A stretch of 64,000 nucleotides of DNA from Gemmatimonadota bacterium (lineage in GTDB: Bacteria > Gemmatimonadota > Gemmatimonadetes > Gemmatimonadales > Gemmatimonadaceae), in the NCBI GenBank assembly GCA_021298835.1, contig JAJTHG010000002.1:1-64000 (forward strand). The letters are read 5' to 3'. This document shows, one piece after another, positions 51,023-60,264 of this stretch. The position numbers were made by a program, and so were the translations under genes. How positions within the stretch are numbered: position 1 is the stretch's first letter; each line of letters starts with the position of its first letter. The notes under the pieces were generated by a model that was not told where the DNA came from, ran no database searches, and worked only from the letters and a program-made list of their open reading frames with translations.

Positions 51023-52380
51023 GCCGGCACCGCCGTTCCGAAGAAGGCGCCGTGCAGGCGGCGCAGCGCAGGCGTCACCTGGTCGCCGTCCACGAGGATG
51101 GTGAGGTTGATGCCCGTGGCGCTGAGCGACAGCATGTGCACGCGCAGCCCCTCGAGCGCCCCCAGCGCGGTGGCCATGGCCCCGGCATCGTCGGCGAGGC
51201 CGGTCCCCACGAGCGAGACGATGCCGCGCTGTCGCTCGACGGCGACGTCGCCGAGTTCGCGCAGGTCGGAGACGATGGCGTCGAGCCGCGTCGCGTCGTC
51301 AATGGTGACCGAGATGGACACCTCGGATGTCGCCACGACGTCCACCGCCGTGCGGTGCCGCTCGAAGACCTCGAAGACGCGCCGCGCGAAGCCGAGCGCG
51401 AACAGCATCCGCCCCGTGCGCACCTTCACGATGGTGACCCCGGCCTTGCCGGCCAGCGCGGTCACTGCGCGCACGGGGGCGTCGAAGGCGATGCGGGTAC
51501 CCGTCCCCTGCGGGTGGCGCGAGTTGAACACGAAGACCGGGATGCCCTTCCGCACCGCCGGCGCGATCGTGCTCGGGTGCAGCACCTTCGCGCCGAACGA
51601 GGCGAGCTCGGCCGCCTCGTCGAAGCGGATGGCCGGGATCAGGCGGGCCTCCGGCACCACGCGCGGATCGGCGGTCAGCATGCCGTCCACGTCGGTCCAG
51701 ATCTCGATCGCGTCGGCCTGCAGCGCGGCGCCGACGAGTGACGCCGAGTAGTCGGAGCCGCCGCGGCCGAGCGTGGTGGTCACACGCTGGCGCGTCCCGC
51801 CGACGAAGCCCGCCATCACCGGCACCCGGCCGTCGCGCAGCAGCGGCAGCAGGCGCGCGCGCGCGGACTCGGCGATCTCGTCCGGCTGCGGCACCGCCTT
51901 CGTGAAGGCGTCGTCGGTGATCATGACGTCGCGCGCATCCACCAGCTCGGCCGCGAGCCCGAGCCGGCGGAAGGCGTGCGTGCAGAGCAGTGCGGAGCAC
52001 AGCTCCCCCTTCGCGGCGATCGCGTCGAGGGCCCGCGGCGTGGTGAAACCGAGCGTGTGCAGGGCCTCGGCGAGCCGGGCGAGCTCGTCGAAGTGCGCGT
52101 CGAGCTCGGCACGGACCGCCGGCCATGCCGCCTCGCCGGCGAGCAGGGCCTCGCCCTCGCGCCGGTGACGCTCGCGCAGCTGTGCCACGGCACTCAGCGC
52201 CGCGATCAGCTGTCCCTCCGCCGCCTGGGCCGCGAGGCCGAGCAGCGCATTGGTGGCGCCGCCGAGTGCGGAGACGACGACGATCGGCTCGCGGGCGAGG
52301 CGTCCGCGCACGATCTCGGCGGCGGCCGTGATCGGGCCCGCCCCGGCCACCGAGGTGCCACCGAACTTGACGACGATCAC
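51019..52380 (-). CDS. lysC: Aspartate kinase (monofunctional, with two ACT domains)
   Basis: A 453-residue kinase starting the aspartate pathway. VVKFGGTSVA at the N-terminus, VSALGGATN, RGGSDYSASLVGAALQADAIEIWTDVDGMLTADPR in two adjacent motifs, and C-terminal ACT domains (about 300-450) that normally bind lysine as feedback inhibitor. No homoserine-dehydrogenase domain. GTG 52380 overlaps the asd stop (GTGA). Confidence 0.96.
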   Translation of the reverse strand: MIVVKFGGTSVAGAGPITAAAEIVRGRLAREPIVVVSALGGATNALLGLAAQAAEGQLIAALSAVAQLRERHRREGEALLAGEAAWPAVRAELDAHFDELARLAEALHTLGFTTPRALDAIAAKGELCSALLCTHAFRRLGLAAELVDARDVMITDDAFTKAVPQPDEIAESARARLLPLLRDGRVPVMAGFVGGTRQRVTTTLGRGGSDYSASLVGAALQADAIEIWTDVDGMLTADPRVVPEARLIPAIRFDEAAELASFGAKVLHPSTIAPAVRKGIPVFVFNSRHPQGTGTRIAFDAPVRAVTALAGKAGVTIVKVRTGRMLFALGFARRVFEVFERHRTAVDVVATSEVSISVTIDDATRLDAIVSDLRELGDVAVERQRGIVSLVGTGLADDAGAMATALGALEGLRVHMLSLSATGINLTILVDGDQVTPALRRLHGAFFGTAVPA

Positions 52381-53465
52381 GCCGCGACTCCCGGGACGAC
52401 GCCGTTGGCCAGCAGCCACTCGGCGTTCAGCACCGACGCTCCGGCCGCGCCCACGACCACGTTGTGGCCCATGGCGACCAGCCGAAGGTCGAGCACCGGG
52501 TCGGGACGGACGCGGCCGACGACGACGCTCATCCCGCCGCCGGCCATGACGTCGCGCCGCGGCTGCGGGCGATCGGTCGCCGCCGCCAGCACGAGGGGCG
52601 ACGCCGGGGCGCTCGGCAGGTCGCGCACGCCGGCGGCGCCGCGCCACGCGGCCAGCACCTCCAGCGCCTCCTCCGCGGTGGGACGGCCCGTGAAGGCCGC
52701 CGCGAGGCATGCGGTGTGCCCGTGCTCGACGGGGACGCGGGTGACCTGAGCGCTGACCGCGACGCCGGCACCCTCGATGCCCGTCGAACCCAACGTGCCG
52801 AGGAGCTTGGGTAGCTCGGCCTCGATCTTGGGCTCCTCGTCGGCGATCCAGGGGATGACGTTCCCCAGGATGTCGAGCGACGGCACCCCCGGATAGCCGG
52901 CCCCGCTGACGGCCTGCAGCGTCGTCACGAAGAGCTGGCGCAGGCCGAAGGCGTCGTGCAGCGGCTTGAGGGCCATCGCGATGACCGCCGCGGCGCAATT
53001 CGAGTTCGTCACCAGCGCCCCCGTCCAGCCACGGACGGCCCGCTGGTGCGCCAGCAGGTGCTGGTGGTCGGCGTTGACGTCCGGCACGACGAGCGGCACG
53101 TCCGGGGCCATGCGGTGGTTCTTCGCGTTCGAGAGCACCAGGCGTCCCGCGCGGGCGAAGGCGAGCTCGACGTCTCCGGCGACGCCGCTGTCGAGCGCCG
53201 AGAACACGATCGGCGCGGCGACGACGGCCGGGTCACACGCGGTGACGGGGAGGGCCGCCGCCGCCGCCGGCATGGGCGACGGATCGAGCCACGCCGTCGC
53301 CTGCGCGTACGGCTTGCCGGCGCTGCGCTCACTCGCCGCGACCTCGGCGAGCCGGAACCACGGATGCGCGGCGAGCAGGCGCACGAAGGTCTGCCCGACG
53401 GCGCCCGTCGCGCCGAGGACCGCCACCGGCAGGCGCTGCCCGCCCGGTGCCGGGCGCGGCGTCAC
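52377..53465 (-). CDS. asd: Aspartate-semialdehyde dehydrogenase, archaeal/fungal-like type
   Basis: A 362-residue NADP enzyme making aspartate semialdehyde. VLGATGAVGQTFVRLLAAHPWF at the N-terminus, ASERSAGK, the active-site cysteine in TNSNCAAAV (about residue 153), and the catalytic histidine in PVEHGHTA. The HPWF...SERSAGKPY pattern and length are those of the archaeal/fungal-like subfamily rather than the E. coli type. GTG 53465 overlaps the M20 gene stop (GTGA). Confidence 0.94.
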   Translation of the reverse strand: MTPRPAPGGQRLPVAVLGATGAVGQTFVRLLAAHPWFRLAEVAASERSAGKPYAQATAWLDPSPMPAAAAALPVTACDPAVVAAPIVFSALDSGVAGDVELAFARAGRLVLSNAKNHRMAPDVPLVVPDVNADHQHLLAHQRAVRGWTGALVTNSNCAAAVIAMALKPLHDAFGLRQLFVTTLQAVSGAGYPGVPSLDILGNVIPWIADEEPKIEAELPKLLGTLGSTGIEGAGVAVSAQVTRVPVEHGHTACLAAAFTGRPTAEEALEVLAAWRGAAGVRDLPSAPASPLVLAAATDRPQPRRDVMAGGGMSVVVGRVRPDPVLDLRLVAMGHNVVVGAAGASVLNAEWLLANGVVPGVAA

Positions 53466-54457
53466 GCGGCGAGCAGCGAGCGGACGATCCGCTCGTAGGC
53501 GTCCACCGCCGCGCGCAGCTCCTCGACGGCGATGTGCTCGTCCGGCGTGTGCGCGACGGAGATCGAGCCCGGGCCGAAGAGCAACGGTGTCCCCCAGCGA
53601 TCGAGCAGCGGGATGTCGGACGTGTACGAGACCGGCACGACGTCGAAGCCGTCGATGACGTGGAATCGCTGGGCGGGGATGTACGACCCCCACTCGAGCT
53701 CCGCGCGCCCGGCGGCCCACTGCTCGAGCGTCGCACGTAGCGGCGCGACGTCGCCCACGACGCGGAACATGACCTCGGACTCGCAGAGCCCGGGGATGAC
53801 GTTGGCCTCGGTGCCGCCGCGCAGGGTACCGATGTTGAACGTGGTGTCGCCGAGCACCGCGTCACGGGGAAAGTCGAGCTGGTGCAGGGTCGGCAGCAGC
53901 GCCAGCATCGGCTCGATCGCCGACCGGCCGAGATGCGGGTACGCGCTGTGCGCCTCGCGCCCGCGGACGCGGACCATCACGCGCTGGGAGCCCTTCGCCC
54001 CGCTGGCAAGCTTCGACTCCGTCGGCTCGCCGTTGACCAGGAACCGCGAGGTGGCGGGAAGGTGGTTGGCGGCCCTCGCCCCGTCGGAGCCCTTCTCCTC
54101 GCCCACGACCATGAGCACGTCCACGCGGTCCTCGCCCGCCAGCGCCAGACGGTCGGCGGCCGCGAGCATGGCCGCGGCGATCCCCTTGGCGTCACAGGCG
54201 CCGCGTCCCTTGAGCATGCCGCCCTCGAGCGCGGGCGGCACGTACGGGGGCACGGTGTCGAGGTGCGTGGAGAGTGTCACCGCTCCGCGGCCGCGGGAAG
54301 CCCAGACGTTGCCGCGGCCGGGGGTGACCTCCTGCACGGTGACGTTCCATCCGCGCGAGACCAGCCAACGGGCGACGAAGTCCACGGCCTTCCCTTCCTT
54401 GCCGGTTGGGGACTCGATGGCGAGCAGTTCGGATGCGAGCGCGACGACGTCGGTCAT
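53462..54457 (-). CDS. dapE: M20-family amidohydrolase, probable succinyl-diaminopimelate desuccinylase
   Basis: A 331-residue dinuclear zinc hydrolase. Ligand motifs STHLDTVP, GRGACDAKG, catalytic VVGEEKGSDG, and a C-terminal HTPDEHIAVEEL are present, with a dimerisation domain near 165-270. Sequence alone could also be ArgE, LysK or another N-acyl-amino-acid hydrolase. Position as first gene of the operon with asd, lysC, dapB, dapA and dapD makes DapE the best reading. ATG 54457 has TATCTT nine bases upstream and no Shine-Dalgarno. Confidence 0.75.
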   Translation of the reverse strand: MTDVVALASELLAIESPTGKEGKAVDFVARWLVSRGWNVTVQEVTPGRGNVWASRGRGAVTLSTHLDTVPPYVPPALEGGMLKGRGACDAKGIAAAMLAAADRLALAGEDRVDVLMVVGEEKGSDGARAANHLPATSRFLVNGEPTESKLASGAKGSQRVMVRVRGREAHSAYPHLGRSAIEPMLALLPTLHQLDFPRDAVLGDTTFNIGTLRGGTEANVIPGLCESEVMFRVVGDVAPLRATLEQWAAGRAELEWGSYIPAQRFHVIDGFDVVPVSYTSDIPLLDRWGTPLLFGPGSISVAHTPDEHIAVEELRAAVDAYERIVRSLLAA

Positions 54458-54507
54458 GGTGCGGGGAAGATAGCGGAGGCGAGGGCCACCTTCACGTAGA
54501 TTCCGGC
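54458..54507. promoter_or_regulatory. Divergent leaderless promoters for the dap operon and the copper-delivery genes
   Basis: A 50-base spacer. Minus-strand TATCTT (54472-54467) is nine bases from the dapE ATG; plus-strand TAGATT (54497-54502) is five bases from the SCO1 ATG. The boxes are back to back about 25 bases apart. No Shine-Dalgarno on either side. Confidence 0.5.
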
Positions 54508-55635
54508 ATGGCCTCAACCCGTTTTCGCTTCCCGTGCGCCGACGCGCGGCACCTGCCGCGGCACCTGCCGCGGCACCTGCCGCGGCGGCGCCCGGTCGTG
54601 CTCGGACTCGTCGCCGCCGCGCTCGTCGCCTGCGGCGAGCGGGCCCCGGAGCTGACCCCCGGCACCGGGCAGTTCCGTGGGGCCGAGGTGGCGGCGCTGC
54701 GGCCCAAGCCGACCTTCACGCTGCGCGACACCGACGGGCGTCCCTACGACTTCGCCCGCGAGACGGCCGGGGCGGTGACGCTGCTCTTCTTCGGCTACAC
54801 GCACTGCCCCGACATCTGCCCGGTGCACCTCGCGAACATCGGTGCGGTGCTCAAGCGGCTCGACCCGGCGGATCGGCAGCGCATCCGCGTGGTCTTCGTG
54901 ACGACCGATCCCGACCGGGACTCGGCCGCCGTCATCCGGCGCTGGCTCGACAACTTCGACCCCGCGTTCGTGGGCCTTCGCGGCTCGCTCGACGAGGTCA
55001 ACGCCATCCAGGCGCAACTGCGGCTGCCGCCAGCCGCCGTGACGACGAACGCGAAAGGCCAGGTCGAGGTGAGTCACGCCGCCGTCGTCCTCGCCTTCGA
55101 CGCCGAGGGGCTGTGGCGGCTGTCGTATCCCTTCGGCACCCGGCAGGACGACTGGGCGCACGACCTGCCGCTGCTCGTCCGCGGTCGGTGGCGAGCGGCC
55201 GGCCCGGCGGCAGCACGGGATGCGTCGGGCGGCGAGACGATGTTCGTCGGGAAGCTCCGGTTCGACGACGCCCGGGTCCCGGTGCTGCGCGGGACCGCGG
55301 CGCTCGCGGCCTACGCCACGATCCGCAACAGCGGCGCCGACGACTGGCTGCTTGGCGTCGAGGCCCCGGGGCTGGCCAGGACCGCCATGCTGCACGGCCA
55401 GTCCCGCTCGGTGCTCGGTCAGGCGACGATGACGATGCTCGACTCGCTGCCGCTCCCGTCGGGCGGGACGCTGGCGCTCGCCCCGGGCGGGCAGCACGTG
55501 ATGCTCGAAGGCCTGATGCGGGAGCCGGACCCGGGCGACCGCGTTCCGCTCGTCTTCCGATTCCGGCTGGCCGGACGCGTGTCGGTGCCGGCGCGCGCCG
55601 TGCCGCCGGACGCCGCGCAGGGTTCCCTCCGATGA
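54508..55635 (+). CDS. SCO1/SenC-PCuAC fusion lipoprotein, copper chaperone for cytochrome oxidase
   Basis: A 375-residue protein. N-terminus has HLPR repeats, then a hydrophobic stretch and lipobox-like LVACGE (cysteine at about residue 42). Residues 60-220 are a SCO1/SenC thioredoxin fold with the copper-binding CPDIC (about residue 109) and a distal histidine. Residues 245-355 are a PCuAC (DUF461) domain with ligands of the H...M...HVM type (MLHGQSRSVLG, MTMLDSLP, GGQHVMLEGL). Both families deliver Cu(I) to the CuA site of cytochrome oxidase; having both in one chain is unusual. Overlaps ctaG (ATGA). Confidence 0.88.
   Translation: MASTRFRFPCADARHLPRHLPRHLPRRRPVVLGLVAAALVACGERAPELTPGTGQFRGAEVAALRPKPTFTLRDTDGRPYDFARETAGAVTLLFFGYTHCPDICPVHLANIGAVLKRLDPADRQRIRVVFVTTDPDRDSAAVIRRWLDNFDPAFVGLRGSLDEVNAIQAQLRLPPAAVTTNAKGQVEVSHAAVVLAFDAEGLWRLSYPFGTRQDDWAHDLPLLVRGRWRAAGPAAARDASGGETMFVGKLRFDDARVPVLRGTAALAAYATIRNSGADDWLLGVEAPGLARTAMLHGQSRSVLGQATMTMLDSLPLPSGGTLALAPGGQHVMLEGLMREPDPGDRVPLVFRFRLAGRVSVPARAVPPDAAQGSLR
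54548..54583 (+). repeat. In-frame 12-base tandem repeat x3 in the SCO1-PCuAC gene
   Basis: Three exact copies of GGCACCTGCCGC encoding HLPR repeats ahead of the signal sequence. Multiple of three, so frame-neutral. The repeat extends the basic n-region of the lipoprotein signal. Confidence 0.9.
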
Positions 55636-55661
55636 ACGGCATCCAGATGAACGGTATCCAA
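55632..55661 (+). repeat. Tandem duplication of the ctaG start region (15 bases x2)
   Basis: ATGAACGGCATCCAG followed by ATGAACGGTATCCAA: two near-identical 15-base units, each with its own ATG in the same frame. It doubles the available start codons. Confidence 0.85.
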
Positions 55662-56462
55662 TGGTGGTGCGCGGCCCGCGGCGACGCGTGGACGTGGACC
55701 TGGACCCCGTATCCTGGGGTGTGGCTGGCGGTCGCGGTCGCAGCCCTCGTGACGTGGCGCCTGCGGGGGTTCGGCCCCGGGGACAGCACGCCGACGGAGC
55801 CCTGGTGGCGGCGCGTCGCGGCGTGGGCCGCGGTCGTGCTGCTGTGGGTCACGCTGGACTGGCCGGCCGGGGCCCTCGGGGCCGGATACCTCGCCAGCGT
55901 GCACGCGGCTCAGTATCTGTCGCTCGCGATGCTCGTCCCGTCGCTCGCGCTGCTGGGCGTTCCGACCGGGGCCTGGGAGCGCCTTGCCCGGCGGCCCGCG
56001 CTCGTACGGGGGCTCGCGGTCGCTACGCAACCGTTCCGGGCGATGCTGGCGTTCACGATCGTAATGGTCTTCTCGCACCAGCCGTGGCTGGTGGACACGC
56101 TCATGGCGACGCCGGCGGGGAGCTTCGCGCTCGACGCCTCGTGGCTCGCGTCGGGCCTCGTGTTCTGGTGGGGCCTCTGCGCGCCGGTGCCGGCGCGCCC
56201 CACGTTCGCCCCGCTGCTCAAGCTCTCCTACGTGTTCGCGGGCACCGTGGCCCACGTGTTCATCGGCATGTGGATGCTCATCGCCGACTACCCGATCTTC
56301 GCCACCTACGAACTGGCCCCGCCGATCGGCACGATGACCGCCCGCGCGGACCAGCAGTGGGCCGGCGGGGTCTTCCTGCTGGTCGGCAGCCCGCTGGTGC
56401 TGGTGGTGATGACGCTGATCTTCTTCCGGTGGATCGGCACGGGGGAAGAGCCGACCGGCTGA
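55632..56462 (+). CDS. ctaG: Cytochrome c oxidase assembly factor CtaG (caa3_CtaG family)
   Basis: A 276-residue polytopic protein with about seven membrane segments. YLASVHAAQYLSLAMLVPSLALLG, FSHQPWLVD, and GTVAHVFIGMWMLIADYPIF with conserved membrane histidines match the caa3-type CtaG family, which assists copper insertion into the CuB centre. Follows and overlaps the SCO1-PCuAC gene, giving a two-gene copper-delivery operon. The first ten codons are a tandem duplication (MNGIQ twice), so translation could begin at 55632 or 55647. Confidence 0.88.
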   Translation: MNGIQMNGIQWWCAARGDAWTWTWTPYPGVWLAVAVAALVTWRLRGFGPGDSTPTEPWWRRVAAWAAVVLLWVTLDWPAGALGAGYLASVHAAQYLSLAMLVPSLALLGVPTGAWERLARRPALVRGLAVATQPFRAMLAFTIVMVFSHQPWLVDTLMATPAGSFALDASWLASGLVFWWGLCAPVPARPTFAPLLKLSYVFAGTVAHVFIGMWMLIADYPIFATYELAPPIGTMTARADQQWAGGVFLLVGSPLVLVVMTLIFFRWIGTGEEPTG

Positions 56463-56478
56463 GCCGCGACGGCGCCGG

Positions 56479-59400
56479 CTACACGGTGATCGCCAGCCCG
56501 CGGTAGATCCGCGCGCGGTAGCGCGAGTCCTTCTCCTCCGGCAGCGGTGCGGCCGCGAGCAGCACCGCGTGCGCGAAGCGCTCGATCTCCTCGGCCTGTT
56601 CGGCGGCGTCGCGCGGCTCCTCGCTGCGCATCCGGCGCGTGAGGTTGACCTGGTTCACCGGGACGTTCGTCCACAGCCGCTCGTTCTCGACACCGAGTGT
56701 GGCCGTGAGCGCGTGGAGAGTGGTCTTCACGAAGTTCGCGATCGCGAACTGCGCGGGGGTACCGCCGACCGGCACGTCCGGAGAGACGAGGATGAGCCGG
56801 GTGCCCTTGTAAAGCGACACCTTCCGGGCGACGCGGAAGTGGTGGGTGAGGTTCCCCTCGATCAGCTCGGCGAAGCCGGCTGCGTCGAGGTGGTCGTGCC
56901 CGTCAATGCCGAAGAGGACGCGGGGGATCGGGGTGAAGGGCGTGCTGACGACGGCCGAGGGACGACCGTGCTCGACGAACGCGGCGTCCATACCCGCCTC
57001 GAGGTCGTCGCCGACGACGCGATAGACGACCCGGTCGTGCCCGAGGGCGCGTCCCATCGCCGCGCGGATGCCGGCCTCGGCGGCGGGGGTCCGCAGCAGC
57101 ACCACGACGGTGCCGACGTGGGCCTCGGCCAGGAAGAGGCGCGTCGCCCCCGCGATCTGCTCGTGCAGGTGGTCCCCGAGCAGCCAGACGGTGTCGCCCT
57201 CCATCCGCCGAAGGCGCTCGGGCTTGGCGCGCCCGAACAGCTCGCGTTCCGTGATGGTGCGCTCCTGGTGCAGGCCGCCCGACGGCTCGAACGTCTCGCC
57301 GGAGATGGCGCGATCGGCCATGAAGAACACCGTGGCCAGCGCGACGTCGGTCTCGCTCGGCATGTGCCGCAGGTGCAGCATGCCGAGCACCCCCTTCCGG
57401 ATCTTCTCCGCCTCGACGTCGAGCTCGGCCTGACTGAGGAACGGCTCGGCGGGGACGGGCAGTGAGGCCAGCCAGTGCTCGGCCGCCTCGCGCGCGCCGG
57501 GGCCGGCGGCGAGGAGGACGCCGCCGTGCGCCAGGCGATCCACCAGCCGACGCGCGATCGCCGGGGTGAGCAGGTGGCGCACGGACGAGTACTGCGCGTC
57601 GGCGCCGGATTCGCCCGAGAGCCGGGGCGCGAGGTCGCGAAGCGGGGCCGGCGTCTCGGCCGCGCCGAGCGCGGCGAGGTCGTTCGCCTGGGTGGCCGCG
57701 AGCAACTGGTCGAGCGTGGTCCCCGCGTCGAGGGCGCGCAGGAAGGCCCCGTGGACGAGATTGAGCCGCTTGTTCTCGTGAATGAGGCGCGCCCGGCGGG
57801 CGAAGAGCCCCGCCTTGCCGTCCTTGCCGGCGAGCCGCTGGCCCTCGACCGGACCGGGCGCGATGGCGTTGATCTGCACCTCGGGGCCGACGAAGCGCGC
57901 GAGGTTCTCGACGAGCGCCCGCTGCCCCGCCTTGGAGACGGCGTAGTCGGCGCGGTTCGGGTAGGGCACGGCGATGTACTTCTCGCCGCCGAAGTACGAG
58001 CTGACGTTCAGAATGTAGCCCGCGCCCTGCCGCTTCATGAGCGGCACGACCTTCTCGATCAGCGAGTAGTTCGACGTGAGGTTGGCGAGCAGCGTCGTGC
58101 GCCACGCGTCGGGCGGCATGTCCACGACCATCTGCTCGGCGCCGGCGACGCCGGCGTTGTTGACGAGGAAGTCGAGCCGTCCGAACTCGGCGAGCGTGCG
58201 GTCCACCGCGCGCCCGAGGGCGGCCTCGTCACCGGCATCCACGTCGGCCATCATGAGGACGCGCTCCTGCGGCCGGTAGTACCCGATGTCCTCGAGCTCG
58301 CGGATGATGCCGTCGCGCATCTCGCGCAACTGGTCGTCGCGCCGGGCCGTGAGCATGACGCGCGCGCCGGCGATGGCGAGCAGGCGCCCGAGCTGGCCCC
58401 CGATGCCGGCGGAGCCGCCGGTGATGAGCGCCGTCTTGCCGAGGTGCAGCCCCATCAGCGACTCGATCCACCCGAAGGTCGCCTTATGGGAGCCGGTGGC
58501 GTCCACGATGCTGGGCGGGAGGTACAGGTTGACCTGGTTGATGCGCCGCTTCGTGTAGAGCAGCCGTGCCGCCTGGCTGGCGGCGAACGGCAGCCCTTCG
58601 TCCTCCGCGTTGGTCCAGCGCACGATCTGGTTCGACCACTCGACGGTCTTCCGGGCGCGCATGCGGACCTGCACCTCGGACTCGTCGCGCCAGATGCGGA
58701 CGAGTTCCTCCATCGCGGCGCGCAGGATGTCGGCATAGGCGTTGGCCCCGCCGTCGGACCCGTTGCTGAGGAACACCGTCCGGGGATACGACCCGCGCGG
58801 CGCGGCGGTCTTCCAGAAGCGCGTGAGCTCGCGGGCGATGGCGAGCGCCCCGCAGAGCTCGGCCGTCAGGAAGGCGTCCACCTCGGCGTCCGTGGCCTCG
58901 GCCAGCGGGGCGTGGAAGCGCCAGGCGCCGAAGGCAGGCATCACGATCGCCCCGTGGAGGACGCCCTCCCGCGCCCGCTGCTCGGTGAGCACGGCGGACA
59001 GGGTCTCGGGACGGCGTCGGTCGAACAGCACCGGAGTGATGCGGCGGTCACGGTCGTCGGGCTGCAGCGCGGCCTGTGCCGCCTGCACGCCCTCCTCGGA
59101 GCCGAGGCCGAGGAGGACGTGCGCGCCGCACCCCGCCTGGATGCGCGAGACGGTGAGCGCGTCGGCAACCTGATCGCCGGCGGCGACGAGGATCGTGACG
59201 CCGCCGCCGTCCACCGTGCGCAGCTCGGGGCGCGAGACGAACGTCGAGCGCGACTCCTGCCGCACGGTCATGCCGTGCGTCACCTCGAGGGTATGGTTGT
59301 TCAGGGCGGCCGACTCCTCGCTGCCGAGGAAGACGATCGCGTTGGCGACGTCCTCGACCGTCGGCAGCTGGACGGGGGTCCCGTCGGGTGCCTGGCGCGC

Positions 59401-60207
59401 GAGGGTCATGAGGGACGTCATCTCGGCGTGCGTCGTGCCGGCCGGCGCCTGGCGCAGGCCGTCCATCGCCGCGAAGACGTTGCGGATCCGCTCGCTCTCG
59501 ATCGGCCCGGGGAAGACGGTGTTGACGCGGATGCCCCGAGGCCCGAGTTGCAGCGACAACTGCCGGGAGAACGCGTTCAACGCCGCCTTGGGAAGCACGT
59601 ACGCGGCCCGGCCGTAGTACTGCGTGCGCGAGAAGATCGTCGAGACGTGGATGACCGACGCGCCCGGCCTGAGGTGCGGGGTGACGGCGCGGACGACGTT
59701 CCACGACAGCCCGAGGAGGTTGCCCGCCGCGTCGCGTGCCGTCTCGGTGTCGGCGCTGCCCTGCGCCCGCAGGAGCTCGAGCTCGTCGCGCGTGAGCGGG
59801 ACGTCCTCCAGCGTCTGCTTGGGCCCGGCCGATCCGGCGTTGTTGACCACCACGTCGATGCGGCCGAACTGCTGCATCGCGGCCTCGATCCCCCACCGCA
59901 CCTGCCCAGGATCGGCGGCGTCGAACGGCAGCACCGCGGCGGCCTCCGCGCCGGCGCGCGTGCGCTTGAGGAGCCGCTTGCGGGCGTCCTCGAGCTTCGC
60001 GCGGTTGCGCCCGACCATGATCACCGTCGCTCCTTCCTCGAGATAGCGGCGGGTGATGGTCTCGCCGATGTTGCCGGCCGCCCCCGTGATCAGCGCGATC
60101 TTGCCGGCGAGCCGGCCGCCGCGGGCCGCGCCGACCTTTGCCCGGGTCGTCGTCTTGCGCTTGGGCACGTCCGGGGTGGCGTCGAGTTCCTTGGGGCGGC
60201 GGGGCAT
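56479..60207 (-). CDS. mcr: Bifunctional malonyl-CoA reductase (3-hydroxypropionate bicycle)
   Basis: A 1242-residue protein co-linear with Chloroflexus malonyl-CoA reductase (about 1220 residues). Two short-chain-dehydrogenase halves: the N-terminal half has TGAAGNIG (41-48), NNAG (122-125) and Y203-xxx-K207; the C-terminal half has TGGSAGIGG (596-604), NNAG (683-686) and Y755-AVS-K759. In the known enzyme the C-half reduces malonyl-CoA to malonate semialdehyde and the N-half reduces that to 3-hydroxypropionate, both with NADPH. The C-terminus (RIYRGLAITV) matches too. A basic ~30-residue N-terminal leader is extra. Located 57 bases after propionyl-CoA synthase, which uses its product. No Shine-Dalgarno and no promoter visible. 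Confidence 0.95.
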   Translation of the reverse strand: MPRRPKELDATPDVPKRKTTTRAKVGAARGGRLAGKIALITGAAGNIGETITRRYLEEGATVIMVGRNRAKLEDARKRLLKRTRAGAEAAAVLPFDAADPGQVRWGIEAAMQQFGRIDVVVNNAGSAGPKQTLEDVPLTRDELELLRAQGSADTETARDAAGNLLGLSWNVVRAVTPHLRPGASVIHVSTIFSRTQYYGRAAYVLPKAALNAFSRQLSLQLGPRGIRVNTVFPGPIESERIRNVFAAMDGLRQAPAGTTHAEMTSLMTLARQAPDGTPVQLPTVEDVANAIVFLGSEESAALNNHTLEVTHGMTVRQESRSTFVSRPELRTVDGGGVTILVAAGDQVADALTVSRIQAGCGAHVLLGLGSEEGVQAAQAALQPDDRDRRITPVLFDRRRPETLSAVLTEQRAREGVLHGAIVMPAFGAWRFHAPLAEATDAEVDAFLTAELCGALAIARELTRFWKTAAPRGSYPRTVFLSNGSDGGANAYADILRAAMEELVRIWRDESEVQVRMRARKTVEWSNQIVRWTNAEDEGLPFAASQAARLLYTKRRINQVNLYLPPSIVDATGSHKATFGWIESLMGLHLGKTALITGGSAGIGGQLGRLLAIAGARVMLTARRDDQLREMRDGIIRELEDIGYYRPQERVLMMADVDAGDEAALGRAVDRTLAEFGRLDFLVNNAGVAGAEQMVVDMPPDAWRTTLLANLTSNYSLIEKVVPLMKRQGAGYILNVSSYFGGEKYIAVPYPNRADYAVSKAGQRALVENLARFVGPEVQINAIAPGPVEGQRLAGKDGKAGLFARRARLIHENKRLNLVHGAFLRALDAGTTLDQLLAATQANDLAALGAAETPAPLRDLAPRLSGESGADAQYSSVRHLLTPAIARRLVDRLAHGGVLLAAGPGAREAAEHWLASLPVPAEPFLSQAELDVEAEKIRKGVLGMLHLRHMPSETDVALATVFFMADRAISGETFEPSGGLHQERTITERELFGRAKPERLRRMEGDTVWLLGDHLHEQIAGATRLFLAEAHVGTVVVLLRTPAAEAGIRAAMGRALGHDRVVYRVVGDDLEAGMDAAFVEHGRPSAVVSTPFTPIPRVLFGIDGHDHLDAAGFAELIEGNLTHHFRVARKVSLYKGTRLILVSPDVPVGGTPAQFAIANFVKTTLHALTATLGVENERLWTNVPVNQVNLTRRMRSEEPRDAAEQAEEIERFAHAVLLAAAPLPEEKDSRYRARIYRGLAITV

Positions 60208-60264
60208 GGACCGGCGGGGCTGGGGGACGCGGCGAGCGAGTACGCGGCGGGGCGCGCGGGCGGA

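Noticed and set aside
54534-55600. A plus-strand frame overlapping the SCO1-PCuAC gene in a shifted phase and continuous with ctaG
   Set aside because: Only the part from 55632 matches a family; upstream it is Arg/Ala-rich shadow of the SCO1 frame.
56479-60207. Reading the 1242-residue gene as two merged generic short-chain dehydrogenases or a polyketide ketoreductase
   Set aside because: Order, spacing, length and C-terminus all match bifunctional malonyl-CoA reductase over the whole chain, and the neighbour encodes the next pathway enzyme; no acyl-carrier or ketosynthase domain is present.
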